The position numbers were made by a program, and so were the translations under genes. Positions 28,087 to 36,950 of a stretch of DNA of 64,000 bases are shown here, one piece after another. Each line of letters begins with the position of its first letter. Position 1 is the first letter of the stretch. Below the pieces are notes generated by a model. It searched no databases, was not told the DNA's origin, and saw only the letters and a list, made by a program, of their open reading frames with translations. Source of the DNA: Phreatobacter sp. (GTDB taxonomy: Bacteria > Pseudomonadota > Alphaproteobacteria > Rhizobiales > Phreatobacteraceae); NCBI RefSeq assembly GCF_016793595.1, contig NZ_JAEULY010000009.1, forward strand, positions 62,001 through 126,000, read 5' to 3'.

Positions 28087-29418
28087 CTATCGCGGCGGTC
28101 CTCCTGCCTGTGTCGCCTCCACGAACATGCGCGGCAGCACCGTCACGATCTCGGGGAAGATGGTGATGACCGCGATCGCGACGACGAGCATCAGGAAGAA
28201 GGGCAGCGAGGCATAGGCGACGAACCAGCTGTCGCGGCCGCTCATCGATTGCAGCACGAAGAGCACGAAGCCGACGGGCGGCGTCACCTCCGCGATCTCG
28301 ACCAGCAGAACGATGAAGATGCCGAACCAGATGGGATCGATGCCGACCTTCTGGATCATCGGCAGAACGATGGTCGTCGTCAGCACGATCATCGACACGC
28401 CGTCCAGCGCCGTGCCGAGCAGAATGTACATGATCGTCAGCACGGCGATGAGCTGGAACTTCGACGGGTTCAGCCAGGCCACGTATTCGGCGAGCGCCCG
28501 CGGAATGCCGGTGAAGCCCATGGCAAGCGTCAGATAGGCCGCGCCCGCGAGGATGAACATGATCATCGCCGAGAGACGCGTCGCGCCGAGAAGGCTCTCG
28601 CGGAAGTTCTCCCAGGTGAGCGAGCGGCCCCACCAGGCCAGCGCCAGCGAGCCGACGGCGCCGAAGGCCGCGGCCTCTGTCGCCGTCGCCCAGCCGGCGA
28701 CGATCACCCAGATGACCATGAGGATCAGCAGCATGCAGGGGATCAGTTCGCGCGAGGCATGCAGCTTCTGCCGCAACGTCGTCGAGCCGATGTCGTCGGG
28801 CGGCACCTTGTCGGGATTGAGCAGCGCCCAGACGATGATGTAGCCGGAAAACAGCACCATCACGAGCAGCCCGGGCAGAAAGCCGGCGAGGAAGATCTGG
28901 ATGATCGACACCTCGGCGGCGACCGCGTAGACGACCATGATGATCGAGGGCGGGATGAGGATGCCGAGCGTGCCGGACCCCGCCAGAGAGCCCAGCGACA
29001 TGTTGTCGGGATAGCCGCGCCGCTTCAGTTCCGGGACGGTCATCTTGCCGATGGTCACCGCGGTCGCGGCGGAGGAACCGGATACCGAGCCGAATATGCC
29101 GCAGGCGAGCACATTGACGTGCAGCAACCGCCCCGGCAGGCGGCGCAGCCAGGGCGCGAGCCCGATGAACATCTGGTTGGCGAGGTTGGTTCGGAACAGG
29201 ATCTCGCCCATCCAGACGAAGAGCGGCAGGGCCGCCAGCTCCCAGGACGCGACCGATTGCCAGACGGCCGTCGCAAGGTTGAGCGTCGGCGAGGAATTGG
29301 TGAAGAAGGCCATGCCGACCCAGCCGGTAATGGCAAGGCCGAAGCCGATCCAGGCGCCGAGCGTCAGGACCACGAACATGACGACGAGCAGAACGCCGCC
29401 GATGGCGAGTGTCGACAT
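28087..29418 (-). CDS. dctM: TRAP transporter large permease DctM
   Basis: The large membrane subunit of a tripartite ATP-independent periplasmic transporter drives solute uptake with the sodium or proton gradient. It has 443 residues and about 12 hydrophobic helices. Typical family landmarks are GSVSGSSAATAVTIGKMTVPELKRRGY and GILIPPSIIMVVYA. It lies 3 bp after dctQ and 35 bp before pxpB. The substrate is probably pyroglutamate or a related cyclic amide, judged from its neighbours. Confidence 0.94.
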   Translation of the reverse strand: MSTLAIGGVLLVVMFVVLTLGAWIGFGLAITGWVGMAFFTNSSPTLNLATAVWQSVASWELAALPLFVWMGEILFRTNLANQMFIGLAPWLRRLPGRLLHVNVLACGIFGSVSGSSAATAVTIGKMTVPELKRRGYPDNMSLGSLAGSGTLGILIPPSIIMVVYAVAAEVSIIQIFLAGFLPGLLVMVLFSGYIIVWALLNPDKVPPDDIGSTTLRQKLHASRELIPCMLLILMVIWVIVAGWATATEAAAFGAVGSLALAWWGRSLTWENFRESLLGATRLSAMIMFILAGAAYLTLAMGFTGIPRALAEYVAWLNPSKFQLIAVLTIMYILLGTALDGVSMIVLTTTIVLPMIQKVGIDPIWFGIFIVLLVEIAEVTPPVGFVLFVLQSMSGRDSWFVAYASLPFFLMLVVAIAVITIFPEIVTVLPRMFVEATQAGGPPR

Positions 29419-29421
29419 GGC

Positions 29422-29955
29422 TCAGACCTCGCCGGAATAGTCGCCGGCCGCGTGGCGATCGCGGACCTGGCTGACATAGGTCGGAACGAGGCCGCCGGCG
29501 ACGCGAACCAGTTCATCGACGAGCGCCACGGCGAGCACGGCCGCTCCGAGTGCGACCGGCGCCTGAGGTATCCAGAGCGGCAGCGGCAGCAGACCCTGCC
29601 CACGATCGTTGAAGACGTAGCTCTCGTAGACCATGTTGCCGAGCGCGTAGGTCAGGAAGAGCGCGAAAGCCGAGCACATGGCGAGCGCGACGAACTCGAT
29701 CCAGCGCGCGGTGCTGTCCGAAAAGCGGTCGATGAAAATGCCCATGCGGACGAGTTCGCCGCGCTTGAAGGTCGCCGCCAGCGGCAGGAAGGCGGCGCCG
29801 GCGCAGATCCAGGCGGTGATGTCGTCGGCGCCGCGCACCATGACGCCCACCGGCCGCAGCGCGGCTTGCGCCATCATCAAAAGACAAATGGCGAGCACGC
29901 AGGCGGCCCCCAGCCACGCGGCCCCGGTGTAAAGGAAATCGAGTGATTTTCGCAT
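29422..29955 (-). CDS. dctQ: TRAP transporter small permease DctQ
   Basis: The small four-helix membrane subunit links the binding protein DctP to the large permease. ATG 29955 (MRKSLDFLYTGAAWL) is preferred because AGG precedes it. ATG 29973 would add six residues and has no ribosome site. The RGADDITAWICAGAAFLPLAATFKRGELVRMGIF segment, split here across helices 2 and 3, is characteristic of DctQ. About 177 residues, normal size. Confidence 0.9.
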   Translation of the reverse strand: MRKSLDFLYTGAAWLGAACVLAICLLMMAQAALRPVGVMVRGADDITAWICAGAAFLPLAATFKRGELVRMGIFIDRFSDSTARWIEFVALAMCSAFALFLTYALGNMVYESYVFNDRGQGLLPLPLWIPQAPVALGAAVLAVALVDELVRVAGGLVPTYVSQVRDRHAAGDYSGEV

Positions 29956-30088
29956 GACCGGCCTATGGTCCATCGACGCGCGTCGCGGACAGTGTCGGCG
30001 GCGGCTTCAGGCTGAGTGAGAATGCGGTGGAATGCCACTGCGACGCCCGCCGGACCGGCCTGGAAGCCGGCCCGGACGCGCGCGGCGA

Positions 30089-31081
30089 TCAGGCGCCGAT
30101 GCGCTTGCGGTAGTCGGCGATGACGTTGCGGCCGACATCGCCAGCCTTCGCCACCCATTCTTCGGTCAGCTTCGCGCCGACAGCCTTCACCTCACCCAGC
30201 AGCTGCGGCGACGGATCGACGATGGTCATGCCGTTCTTGCGCAGTTCCGCGATCGAATTGGTCTCGACCTCGCCGGCCATCTTCCAGCCACGCTCCTCGG
30301 CCTTGGCGGACACTTCCGTCATGGCCTTGCGAACGGCCTCGGGCAGGCGCTGCCAGGCCCGCTCGTTCACCAGCACGGCGTTCTTCGGCATCGAGGCGCG
30401 CAGGTTGATGAACTGGCTCGAAAACTCCCAAGCACGCGACTGCACGCCCGTCGCACCGGAGGTGATCATGCCGGTGACGATATTGGTGGCGAAGGCCTGC
30501 GGCACTTCCGATGCCTGCACCAGGGTCGGCACCGCGCCGAGAAGCTCGGCCATGCGCGAGGTGATCGGCGACACCGTGCGGAACTTCATGCCGCGCATGT
30601 CGGCGGCCGAGTTGATCGGGGTCTTGGAATAGAAGGCCTGGCTCGGCCACGCCACGCAGTAGAGCACGCGGATGCCGCGGCGCTGGCAGGCGGCTTCGAG
30701 CGCGGCCTTGGATGCCGCGTAGAGCGCCTGGCCCTGATCGAAGCCCTGCGCGAGAAACGGGATCGAATCGAGTTCGTAGATCGGGTCTTCATTGCCAAAC
30801 TGGCTGATCAGGATCTCGCCGGCGGCAACCTGTCCGCTGCCGACAGCCCGGAGGATTTCCGGCAGGCGGATCAGCGAATTATTGGAGTGAACCTGGATCT
30901 TGATGCCATTGTTGGTGGCCTTGGCGATCTCGTCGACCCACCAGCGGACATTCTGGGTGTGATAGGTGCCGTCCGTGTAGGGGACCGGCATGTCCCAGGC
31001 GGTCTGGGCGCGCGCGACGAGCGGCGCTGCCAGAACTGCCGTGCCGGCTGCGCCGGCGACGAATTTGCGGCGATCGATCAT
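30089..31081 (-). CDS. dctP: TRAP transporter substrate-binding protein DctP
   Basis: This periplasmic binding protein of 330 residues captures the ligand for the DctQM permease. The signal peptide has a twin-arginine-like MIDRRKFVAGAAG and an ALA-type cut near residue 26 (VARAQ). The start ATG 31081 has CAGGAG upstream. The conserved Arg in GMKFRTVSPI is the residue that normally pairs with a substrate carboxylate, in keeping with an acidic ligand such as pyroglutamate. It is the first gene of the operon, 133 bp before dctQ. Confidence 0.93.
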   Translation of the reverse strand: MIDRRKFVAGAAGTAVLAAPLVARAQTAWDMPVPYTDGTYHTQNVRWWVDEIAKATNNGIKIQVHSNNSLIRLPEILRAVGSGQVAAGEILISQFGNEDPIYELDSIPFLAQGFDQGQALYAASKAALEAACQRRGIRVLYCVAWPSQAFYSKTPINSAADMRGMKFRTVSPITSRMAELLGAVPTLVQASEVPQAFATNIVTGMITSGATGVQSRAWEFSSQFINLRASMPKNAVLVNERAWQRLPEAVRKAMTEVSAKAEERGWKMAGEVETNSIAELRKNGMTIVDPSPQLLGEVKAVGAKLTEEWVAKAGDVGRNVIADYRKRIGA

Positions 31082-31272
31082 TGGGAAATCTCCTGCAGTT
31101 CCCGTCTCTGGAATGCCCGGTCGCTGTCGGCCGGCAAGGCTTGTGCCCTTGGCTATGATTGGATCGCCGTTCGAGCCCGGTGACAAGGCCCTGCGCCGCA
31201 TTACCCGGTACGCTGCAACGCACCAGCCCGGCCGTTCAGGAACTGCCGCCAACACCGTCGACGCTCACCTGA

Positions 31273-31301
31273 ACAATCCGCCCGCCCTGTTCCGTTGTCA
31301 A
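31273..31301 (-). promoter_or_regulatory. Candidate promoter of the dctPQM-pxpBCA operon
   Basis: On the minus strand a perfect TTGACA (-35) is followed after 17 bases by GATTGT (weak -10). The start would be near 31266, giving a leader of about 185 nt. The hyuA upstream region has a matching TTGACT-17-GAATGT. Confidence 0.55.
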
Positions 31302-31312
31302 CATAACGTTGA
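31298..31312. promoter_or_regulatory. Inverted repeat overlapping the dctP -35 box (operator candidate)
   Basis: The perfect arms TCAAC/GTTGA flank ATAAC. The element covers most of the dctP -35 hexamer and lies upstream of the divergent MarR-like gene, so a bound regulator would block dctP transcription and could also control itself. The surrounding 90 bp is AT-rich compared with the genome. Confidence 0.5.
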
Positions 31313-31401
31313 TGTTTTATTGCCGTTTTATGCATTTGATTTTGACGAGATGTCGATCCATTCTATTCGACCGCGTTATGGACAGAACCGGAGACGTCAA
31401 G

Positions 31402-31920
31402 ATGGCCCCGCCCCCCAGCCTCGGCCCCATTGTCTCGTCAGCCCATCTCGCCGCGGGTGAAATGCCGGCGCTGTCCGAGTTCGAGTTCGGCATGATCATG
31501 GTCAGCCATGCCTTCCACCGCTGGACGGTGCGATGCGCGGCCGCGGCCGGCGCACCGGGGCTTTCGGCGCTCGAGAACATGATCCTGCACACGGTCTATC
31601 ATCGGGCTCGGCCAAAGCGGCTGGCCGACATCGCGCTGGTCCTCAATGTCGAGGACATGCATCTCGTGACTTACGCCGTGAAAAAGCTCGAGAAAGCGGG
31701 GCTGGTGAAGGGCGAGAAGATAGGCAAGGAAAAGGCCGTTTCCGTCACCAGGAAGGGCGCCGACGCCGTGACGCGCTACCACGAGGTGCGCGAGGCCCTG
31801 CTGATCCAGGGCGTCAAGGCTTTCGGCACGGAAGCTCACATCCTCAGCCGGATCGCCACCGAGATGCGCGTCCTGTCCGGACTCTATGATCAGGCGGCCC
31901 GGGCGGCGGCGAGCCTCTGA
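31402..31920 (+). CDS. MarR-like winged-helix transcriptional regulator
   Basis: The regulator has about 172 residues. GGAG lies 9 bases before ATG 31402, while an in-frame ATG at 31378 would add eight residues. The winged helix runs roughly from FGMIMVSHAF to VSVTRKGADAV. It shows a recognition-helix region LNVEDMHLVTYAVKKLEKAGLVKGEKIGKEK, typical of MarR proteins, with long dimerisation helices at both ends. It lies between hyuB (convergent) and dctP (divergent), so it is the obvious candidate to control this catabolic island, probably answering to one of the amide substrates (inference). Confidence 0.8.
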   Translation: MAPPPSLGPIVSSAHLAAGEMPALSEFEFGMIMVSHAFHRWTVRCAAAAGAPGLSALENMILHTVYHRARPKRLADIALVLNVEDMHLVTYAVKKLEKAGLVKGEKIGKEKAVSVTRKGADAVTRYHEVREALLIQGVKAFGTEAHILSRIATEMRVLSGLYDQAARAAASL

Positions 31921-31938
31921 GGCCCGCCGCGTCAATCC

Positions 31939-33579
31939 TCAGCCGCCGTAGGCCCTGGCGCCTTTCGACGAAACCAGTCCTTCCGCGACATCGCGCTCCA
32001 GCGCCGCGCGATCACGCTTGGCGGGATCGCCGATACCTGCGCCGCCCGGCGTCATGACCACCAGCCGGTCATCCGGCGGGATGAGCTGGAACCCCTTGCC
32101 CTTCAGCTTCTTGCCGGACTTCAACGCGACAGCGCCGGCCGCGCCGTCCTTGCCCCCGTCGCGCCCGCGCGGGGGATGGTCGATACGGTCATAGGCGGCC
32201 AGCAGGTCGAACGGCTTGCCGATGCGGCTGCCGACCTCGATCACCTGGCCGAGGCCGCCGCGCATGCGACCGGCGCCGCCGGAATCCTCGCGAAACTCCT
32301 TGCGCCAGAAGATCAACGGCGTGATCGACTCTGCGATCTCCACGGGCGTTCCCTTCACGCCCGAGGGATAGGCGGTGGCCGAAAGGCCGTCCTTCATCGG
32401 CCGCGCGCCGGTGCCGCCATTGGAGGTCACGGCCATGGTGAACCCGTAATTGCCGAGCCCGGCATCCTCGGTCTGGCCGCGCACATTGAGATTCCACAGG
32501 CAGGAGGTGCCTTCGGCCGGAACGCGTTCGGGAATGGCCTGCCGCAGCGCGCCGAACACCACATCGGGCAGCATCTGGCCGATGATGTGACGCGAGGCGA
32601 CCGGCTTGGGTTTCAGCGCATTGACGATGGAGTCCTCGGGCGCGGAGACCGTTAGAGGCGCCAGCGACCCCGCATTGTTGGGGATGTCCTTGCCGACGAT
32701 GCAGGCAAGACCGAACACGGTGTAGGCGGTGGTATAGGCGAGCGGCACATTGATGCCGCGCTTCGATGCCGGGCCGGTGCCGGTGAAGTCGACGTGGATT
32801 CCCTTCTTGGTGACCTCCACCGTGCAGGACAGCGTGACCGGCTCGTCGTAGCCATCGACCGTCATGGTATTCGACCACTTGCCCTGCGGCAGCGCGGCTA
32901 CGGCTTCCAGCACGGCGGCTTTCGAGCGGGACATGATGTGCTTCGACAGCACATCGAGATCCTTCAGGCCAAACTCCTCCATCATCTCGGAGAGGCGTTC
33001 GCAGCCGACATCGTTGCAGGCGGCCAGCGAATAGACGTCACCCTCGGTGTCGATGGGCAGGCGCGTATTGGCGCGGATCATCGCCATCAGCGTCTCGTTC
33101 AGCTTGCCGCGGTCGGCGAGCTTGAGGAGCGGGATATAGAGCCCCTCCATGAATACATCGGTGCCGTCGGGCCCGAAGCCGATGCCGCCGATATCCATGA
33201 GATGGCTGGTGCAGGAAAACAGGCCGACGAGCTTGCCGCGATGGAAGGCCGGCGTCGTCAGGACGAAATCGTTGAGGTGACCGGTGCCCATCCAAGGATC
33301 GTTGGTGATGTAGATGTCGCCCGGCTTCATCGTGTCGACCGGGAAGGCCTTGATGAAATGCCTGACGCTCTCGGCCATGGAATTGACGTGGCCGGGCGTG
33401 CCGGTCACGGCCTGCGCCAGCATGTTGCCCTCGCGGTCGAAGACGCCCGCCGAGAGATCGCCGGCCTCGCGCACGATGGGCGAGAAGGCCGTGCGCAGCA
33501 GCACCTGAGCCTGTTCCTCGACCACCGCGATGAGGCGGTTCCACATGACCTGCAGTTCGATATCGGAAAGCTTGCTCAT
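31939..33579 (-). CDS. hyuB: Hydantoinase B / oxoprolinase family protein
   Basis: The beta subunit of an ATP-dependent N-methylhydantoinase/oxoprolinase-type enzyme has 546 residues from ATG 33579 (MSKLSDIELQ). A GTG at 33588 would add three residues and give a 4-bp overlap with the hyuA stop. The hallmarks REAGDLSAGVFD, GTPGHVNSM, NDPWMGTGHLND and FTGTGPASKRGINV are present. It pairs with HyuA. Unlike the three-gene PxpABC system, this two-subunit enzyme is related to eukaryotic 5-oxoprolinase, acetone carboxylase and hydantoinase. Confidence 0.93.
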   Translation of the reverse strand: MSKLSDIELQVMWNRLIAVVEEQAQVLLRTAFSPIVREAGDLSAGVFDREGNMLAQAVTGTPGHVNSMAESVRHFIKAFPVDTMKPGDIYITNDPWMGTGHLNDFVLTTPAFHRGKLVGLFSCTSHLMDIGGIGFGPDGTDVFMEGLYIPLLKLADRGKLNETLMAMIRANTRLPIDTEGDVYSLAACNDVGCERLSEMMEEFGLKDLDVLSKHIMSRSKAAVLEAVAALPQGKWSNTMTVDGYDEPVTLSCTVEVTKKGIHVDFTGTGPASKRGINVPLAYTTAYTVFGLACIVGKDIPNNAGSLAPLTVSAPEDSIVNALKPKPVASRHIIGQMLPDVVFGALRQAIPERVPAEGTSCLWNLNVRGQTEDAGLGNYGFTMAVTSNGGTGARPMKDGLSATAYPSGVKGTPVEIAESITPLIFWRKEFREDSGGAGRMRGGLGQVIEVGSRIGKPFDLLAAYDRIDHPPRGRDGGKDGAAGAVALKSGKKLKGKGFQLIPPDDRLVVMTPGGAGIGDPAKRDRAALERDVAEGLVSSKGARAYGG

Positions 33580-33584
33580 GACGG

Positions 33585-35774
33585 TCACTTTCCCTTCTTC
33601 GAGGCAGGTTTGGCCTTCGGGGCAGATTTGGCGGCCTTGCGGGCGGTCAGCACCAGACCGAGCCCGCCGTCGATCTCGGCATCGAAGGTCGCCGTGACAA
33701 AGGTGGAGGTGCCGGCTTCCACGACGATCGCAGGGCCGGCAATGCGGGCGCCCGGCGCCATGGCGAGGCGGTCATACATCGGCACCTTCACGGTCTTGCC
33801 TGCCTTCGCGTCGAAGACAGGCCGCGTGCCGATCGGCTTCGGCCCCGCCTTCGATTTCGGTTTCGCCAGCATTGGCGGCCGCGCGGTATCGGTCGTCACC
33901 AGCAGCGACCACGAAAGGATCTCGATGGCCGCGCCGGGAATGTGGCGCGCGAAGAGCTGGCGATAGCCCGCCTCGAAGCTGTCGCGCATCTTCGCCATGT
34001 CCTTGTCCGTCAGCGCACGGATCGGCAACGCGACGGCGATTTCGTGCCCCTGCCCCGCGTAGCGCATGAAGGCGGTGCGTGTTTCGGTCAGCTTCCGGTT
34101 GCCGGCAGCAGCCTTGGCGAGCGCGCTCGCTTCCGCGCTCATGCCGGACAGCAGGCGGTTCGCCTCCTTCAGGTCGAAGCGGTCAAGCCGCATGAATCTG
34201 GAATGGACAAGCTCATAGGCTGCCGGCGCGCGCAGGAAGCCGACCGCCGAGCCGACGCCGGCATCGGCCGGCACGACGACGCGACCGATGCCCAGCTTCT
34301 CGGCGAGGCGCGCGGCATGGAGCGGCGCCGCGCCGCCGAAGGCGACCATGGTGTGATCGGAGACGACCACGCCGCGCTCCACCGAATGGACGCGGGCGGC
34401 ATTGGCCATATTCTCGTCGACGATCTCGGCGACGCCGTGGGCAGCCATGGAGGTCGATAGCGACAAGGGCTTGCCGACGCTTGCATCCAGCGCCGCGTCG
34501 GATTTCTCGGGGTAGAGCTTGATCGCGCCGCCTGCAAAGCGGGCCGGCTCGATCTTGCCGATGGCGACATCGGCGTCGGTGACGGTCGGCAGTTCGCCGC
34601 CGCGGCCATAGCAGGCCGGTCCCGGCACGGAAGCGGCCGAGTCCGGCCCGACCGTGATGCGCTTCAGCGTATCGACGCGCGCGATGGAACCGCCACCCGC
34701 GCCGATCTCGACCATTTCAATGACCGGGATGCGGACCGGAAGGCCCGAGCCCTTCATGAAACGCGACTGCCGGTCGACCTCGAAGGTGCGCGCCTTGTAG
34801 GGTGTCGCATCGTGGATGAGGCAGATCTTTGCGGTGGTGCCGCCCATGTCGAAGGACAGAACCTTGTCCTCGCCACGCTCGGCAGCGATGTGGGCCGCGA
34901 GGATCGCGCCTCCCGCCGGACCCGACTCCACAAGACGGATGGGGAAACGCGCAGCCGTCTCCAGCGTCGCCAGCGATCCGCCCGAGGTCATCAGGTGGAT
35001 GGGCTTGCCATAACCCTCGGCGGCGAAACGCGCCTTCAGGCGGCCGAGATAACCGGCCATCAGCGGCTGCACATAGGCATTGGCGACCGCCGTCGAGGTG
35101 CGCTCGTATTCGCGCATCTCCGGACAGACCTCGCAGGACAGCGTGACCGCGATCTCCGGCGCTTCCTTCGCGAGAATGTCGCGCACGCGCTCCTCGTGCT
35201 TGCCGTTGGCATAGGAATGAATGAAGGCGACCGCGACCGCGTCGACCTTCAGCTTCCTCAGCTCCTTGGCGAGGCGGACAACAGCTGCCTCGTCGAGATC
35301 GACCCAGACCTTGCCCATCACGTCGATGCGCTCGGGAACGGTGAAGCGCAGCTGGCGTGGCACGAGCTGGCGCGGCTTGTCGATGAAGATGTCGTACTGG
35401 TCGTAGCGTCCCTCGTCGGCGATCTCGATCACGTCGCGGAAACCGTCCGTGGCGATCAGCGCGGTCCTGGCGCCCTTGCGCTCGATCACCGCGTTGGTCG
35501 CCAGCGTCGTGCCGTGCACGAACACGTCGAGGTCGGCGAAGCCGATGCCGGCCTCCTTCAGCACGATGCGCGTGCCGTCGACCACCGCTTCCTCGGGCGC
35601 ATGGGGCGTGGTCAGCACCTTGGTGGTGAAGCGCCTGTCGCCCTGTTCCAGGACGATGTCGGTGAACGTGCCGCCGATATCCGTGGCAAGGCGGGTGACG
35701 CCCGATCTCGCCTGCGGCTTTGCCTTCGGTGACAACGCTGCCTTCGTCGAAGGCTTGGCTGCTGATTTGGCCAT
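33585..35774 (-). CDS. hyuA: Hydantoinase A / oxoprolinase family protein
   Basis: The ATP-binding alpha subunit has 729 residues from ATG 35774. It has a Lys/Ala/Pro-rich N-terminal tail of about 25 residues, then the actin-like ATPase TDIGGTFTDIVLEQGD, FVHGTTLATNAVIERKGA and the second phosphate loop FDMGGTTAKICLI. The C-terminal tail is again Lys/Ala-rich. Substrate choice among hydantoins, oxoproline and other lactams cannot be told from the sequence. It is coupled to hyuB and preceded by its own promoter-like element. Confidence 0.93.
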   Translation of the reverse strand: MAKSAAKPSTKAALSPKAKPQARSGVTRLATDIGGTFTDIVLEQGDRRFTTKVLTTPHAPEEAVVDGTRIVLKEAGIGFADLDVFVHGTTLATNAVIERKGARTALIATDGFRDVIEIADEGRYDQYDIFIDKPRQLVPRQLRFTVPERIDVMGKVWVDLDEAAVVRLAKELRKLKVDAVAVAFIHSYANGKHEERVRDILAKEAPEIAVTLSCEVCPEMREYERTSTAVANAYVQPLMAGYLGRLKARFAAEGYGKPIHLMTSGGSLATLETAARFPIRLVESGPAGGAILAAHIAAERGEDKVLSFDMGGTTAKICLIHDATPYKARTFEVDRQSRFMKGSGLPVRIPVIEMVEIGAGGGSIARVDTLKRITVGPDSAASVPGPACYGRGGELPTVTDADVAIGKIEPARFAGGAIKLYPEKSDAALDASVGKPLSLSTSMAAHGVAEIVDENMANAARVHSVERGVVVSDHTMVAFGGAAPLHAARLAEKLGIGRVVVPADAGVGSAVGFLRAPAAYELVHSRFMRLDRFDLKEANRLLSGMSAEASALAKAAAGNRKLTETRTAFMRYAGQGHEIAVALPIRALTDKDMAKMRDSFEAGYRQLFARHIPGAAIEILSWSLLVTTDTARPPMLAKPKSKAGPKPIGTRPVFDAKAGKTVKVPMYDRLAMAPGARIAGPAIVVEAGTSTFVTATFDAEIDGGLGLVLTARKAAKSAPKAKPASKKGK

Positions 35775-35852
35775 GCTGAGGTCAGTCCGATCCGTGAGGC
35801 CGGCACGCGGATGCACCATGCAGCCCGCCGCCGAGATCGCAGGACTGTCGCA

Positions 35853-35870
35853 TGAAACGCCGCCGTTTCA
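35853..35870. promoter_or_regulatory. Inverted repeat in the hyuA leader
   Basis: TGAAACG/CGTTTCA arms flank CCGC, about 80 bp before the hyuA start and downstream of the predicted promoter. It could be an operator or an RNA hairpin. Confidence 0.4.
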
Positions 35871-35894
35871 CGACCGCCTGCGGTATGTGCGGTG

Positions 35895-35923
35895 ACATTC
35901 CAGCGCCGCAGAGCGCAAGTCAA
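35895..35923 (-). promoter_or_regulatory. Candidate hyuAB promoter
   Basis: On the minus strand TTGACT is separated by 17 bases from GAATGT. The spacing and both hexamers resemble the dctP promoter at 31273-31301, suggesting that the two operons answer to the same control. Confidence 0.45.
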
Positions 35924-35944
35924 CAATTCATCGACGATTTGTTG
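35921..35944. promoter_or_regulatory. Imperfect palindrome over the hyuA -35 region (operator candidate)
   Basis: The arms CAACAA and TTGTTG lie at the ends of a 24-bp imperfect palindrome (10 of 12 positions pair). The half-site GTCAACA at its edge also occurs at the dctP operator candidate, in the same position relative to the -35 box. Confidence 0.5.
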
Positions 35945-36002
35945 TCGAAATGGCCGCGATGCCGCGACAATGCCGACCTGCACTGCATTTGGCGCGCTCG
36001 GT

Positions 36003-36950
36003 TCAGCGCACCTTCGCCAACCATTTCTTGTCGAGCATCACGTGGATGCCCTTGTTGCCGTTGACGACCTGCGTCACGCGCACGTCGGCGACCAGCGACA
36101 GGAGCGCAAAGGCTTCGTCACGGTCGAGGCCCGACCGCACCGTGACCAGATCGATCATCGACCGCAGGGCAATCTGAACCGCTGCGTCCAGATCGGGGTC
36201 GAAGGCCATGGTGATGGCATGGGTCGGCGTTTCGGCCATTGGCCAGACAAGGCTCATATCGTCGCGCACGGTCAGCCGGAACGTGCCGATCAGCCCGGTT
36301 TCGATGGCGGTGATGCAGACCTCGCCGTCGCCCTGCGCGCCGTGAGCATCGCCCACCGAGAAATTCGCCCCGGCGACGAAGACCGGCAAATAGAGCGTCG
36401 TGCCGGCAACCAGTTCCTTGTTGTCGAGATTGCCGCCGTTGCAGCGCGGCGGCAGCGTGTTGATGCGCCCCCACTCGACCGGCGGTGCCACAGCCATGAC
36501 ACCGAAGAACGGCCGGTCGAGCGCGATCTCGTGACCCCAGGGCATGGTCGCGACCTTGCGGATGCGATCGATGCGCGAGTGGAACAGCCGGAATGCCTTG
36601 ACATCATCGGGCAAGGCCCCTGACAGCGGCTTCACGAAGGTGTAGCCCCAGTCGTAGTGCAGGTCGATCGCCTCGATATCAACTTGCAGCACCTGCCCCG
36701 GTTTCGCGCCCGCCACCGCCACGGGACCGGTGCAGATATGGCCGGGCAACGCCGGTCCGCCAAAGCGTTGGTGAATCGCCGTCAGGGCTGCCGGGATGCC
36801 CCAGTCGGCCGGCGGCAGGACGTCGGTGCCGCCGGAAACGGTCGAGATCGTCACCCGGTCGCCGGAGGCAATCGTCAGGCGCGGCGGCAGCGCCGCCTCG
36901 AAATAGCCCCAGTGGGCCGTATCGGCGGAGGCGTCGAGGCGGTGGCTCAT
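36003..36950 (-). CDS. Acetamidase/formamidase family protein
   Basis: This metal-dependent amidase of the FmdA/AmdA family, 315 residues, releases ammonia from short amides. The start ATG 36950 overlaps the upstream TRAP permease stop (ATGA). The family landmarks SGGTDVLPPADWG, GHICTGPVAVAGAKPGQVLQVDI and FSVGDAHGAQGDGEVC are present, the last with conserved Asp/His/Glu. It could process an amide released from hydantoin-type compounds, or be fed directly by the TAXI-TRAP system with which it is coupled. Confidence 0.93.
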   Translation of the reverse strand: MSHRLDASADTAHWGYFEAALPPRLTIASGDRVTISTVSGGTDVLPPADWGIPAALTAIHQRFGGPALPGHICTGPVAVAGAKPGQVLQVDIEAIDLHYDWGYTFVKPLSGALPDDVKAFRLFHSRIDRIRKVATMPWGHEIALDRPFFGVMAVAPPVEWGRINTLPPRCNGGNLDNKELVAGTTLYLPVFVAGANFSVGDAHGAQGDGEVCITAIETGLIGTFRLTVRDDMSLVWPMAETPTHAITMAFDPDLDAAVQIALRSMIDLVTVRSGLDRDEAFALLSLVADVRVTQVVNGNKGIHVMLDKKWLAKVR

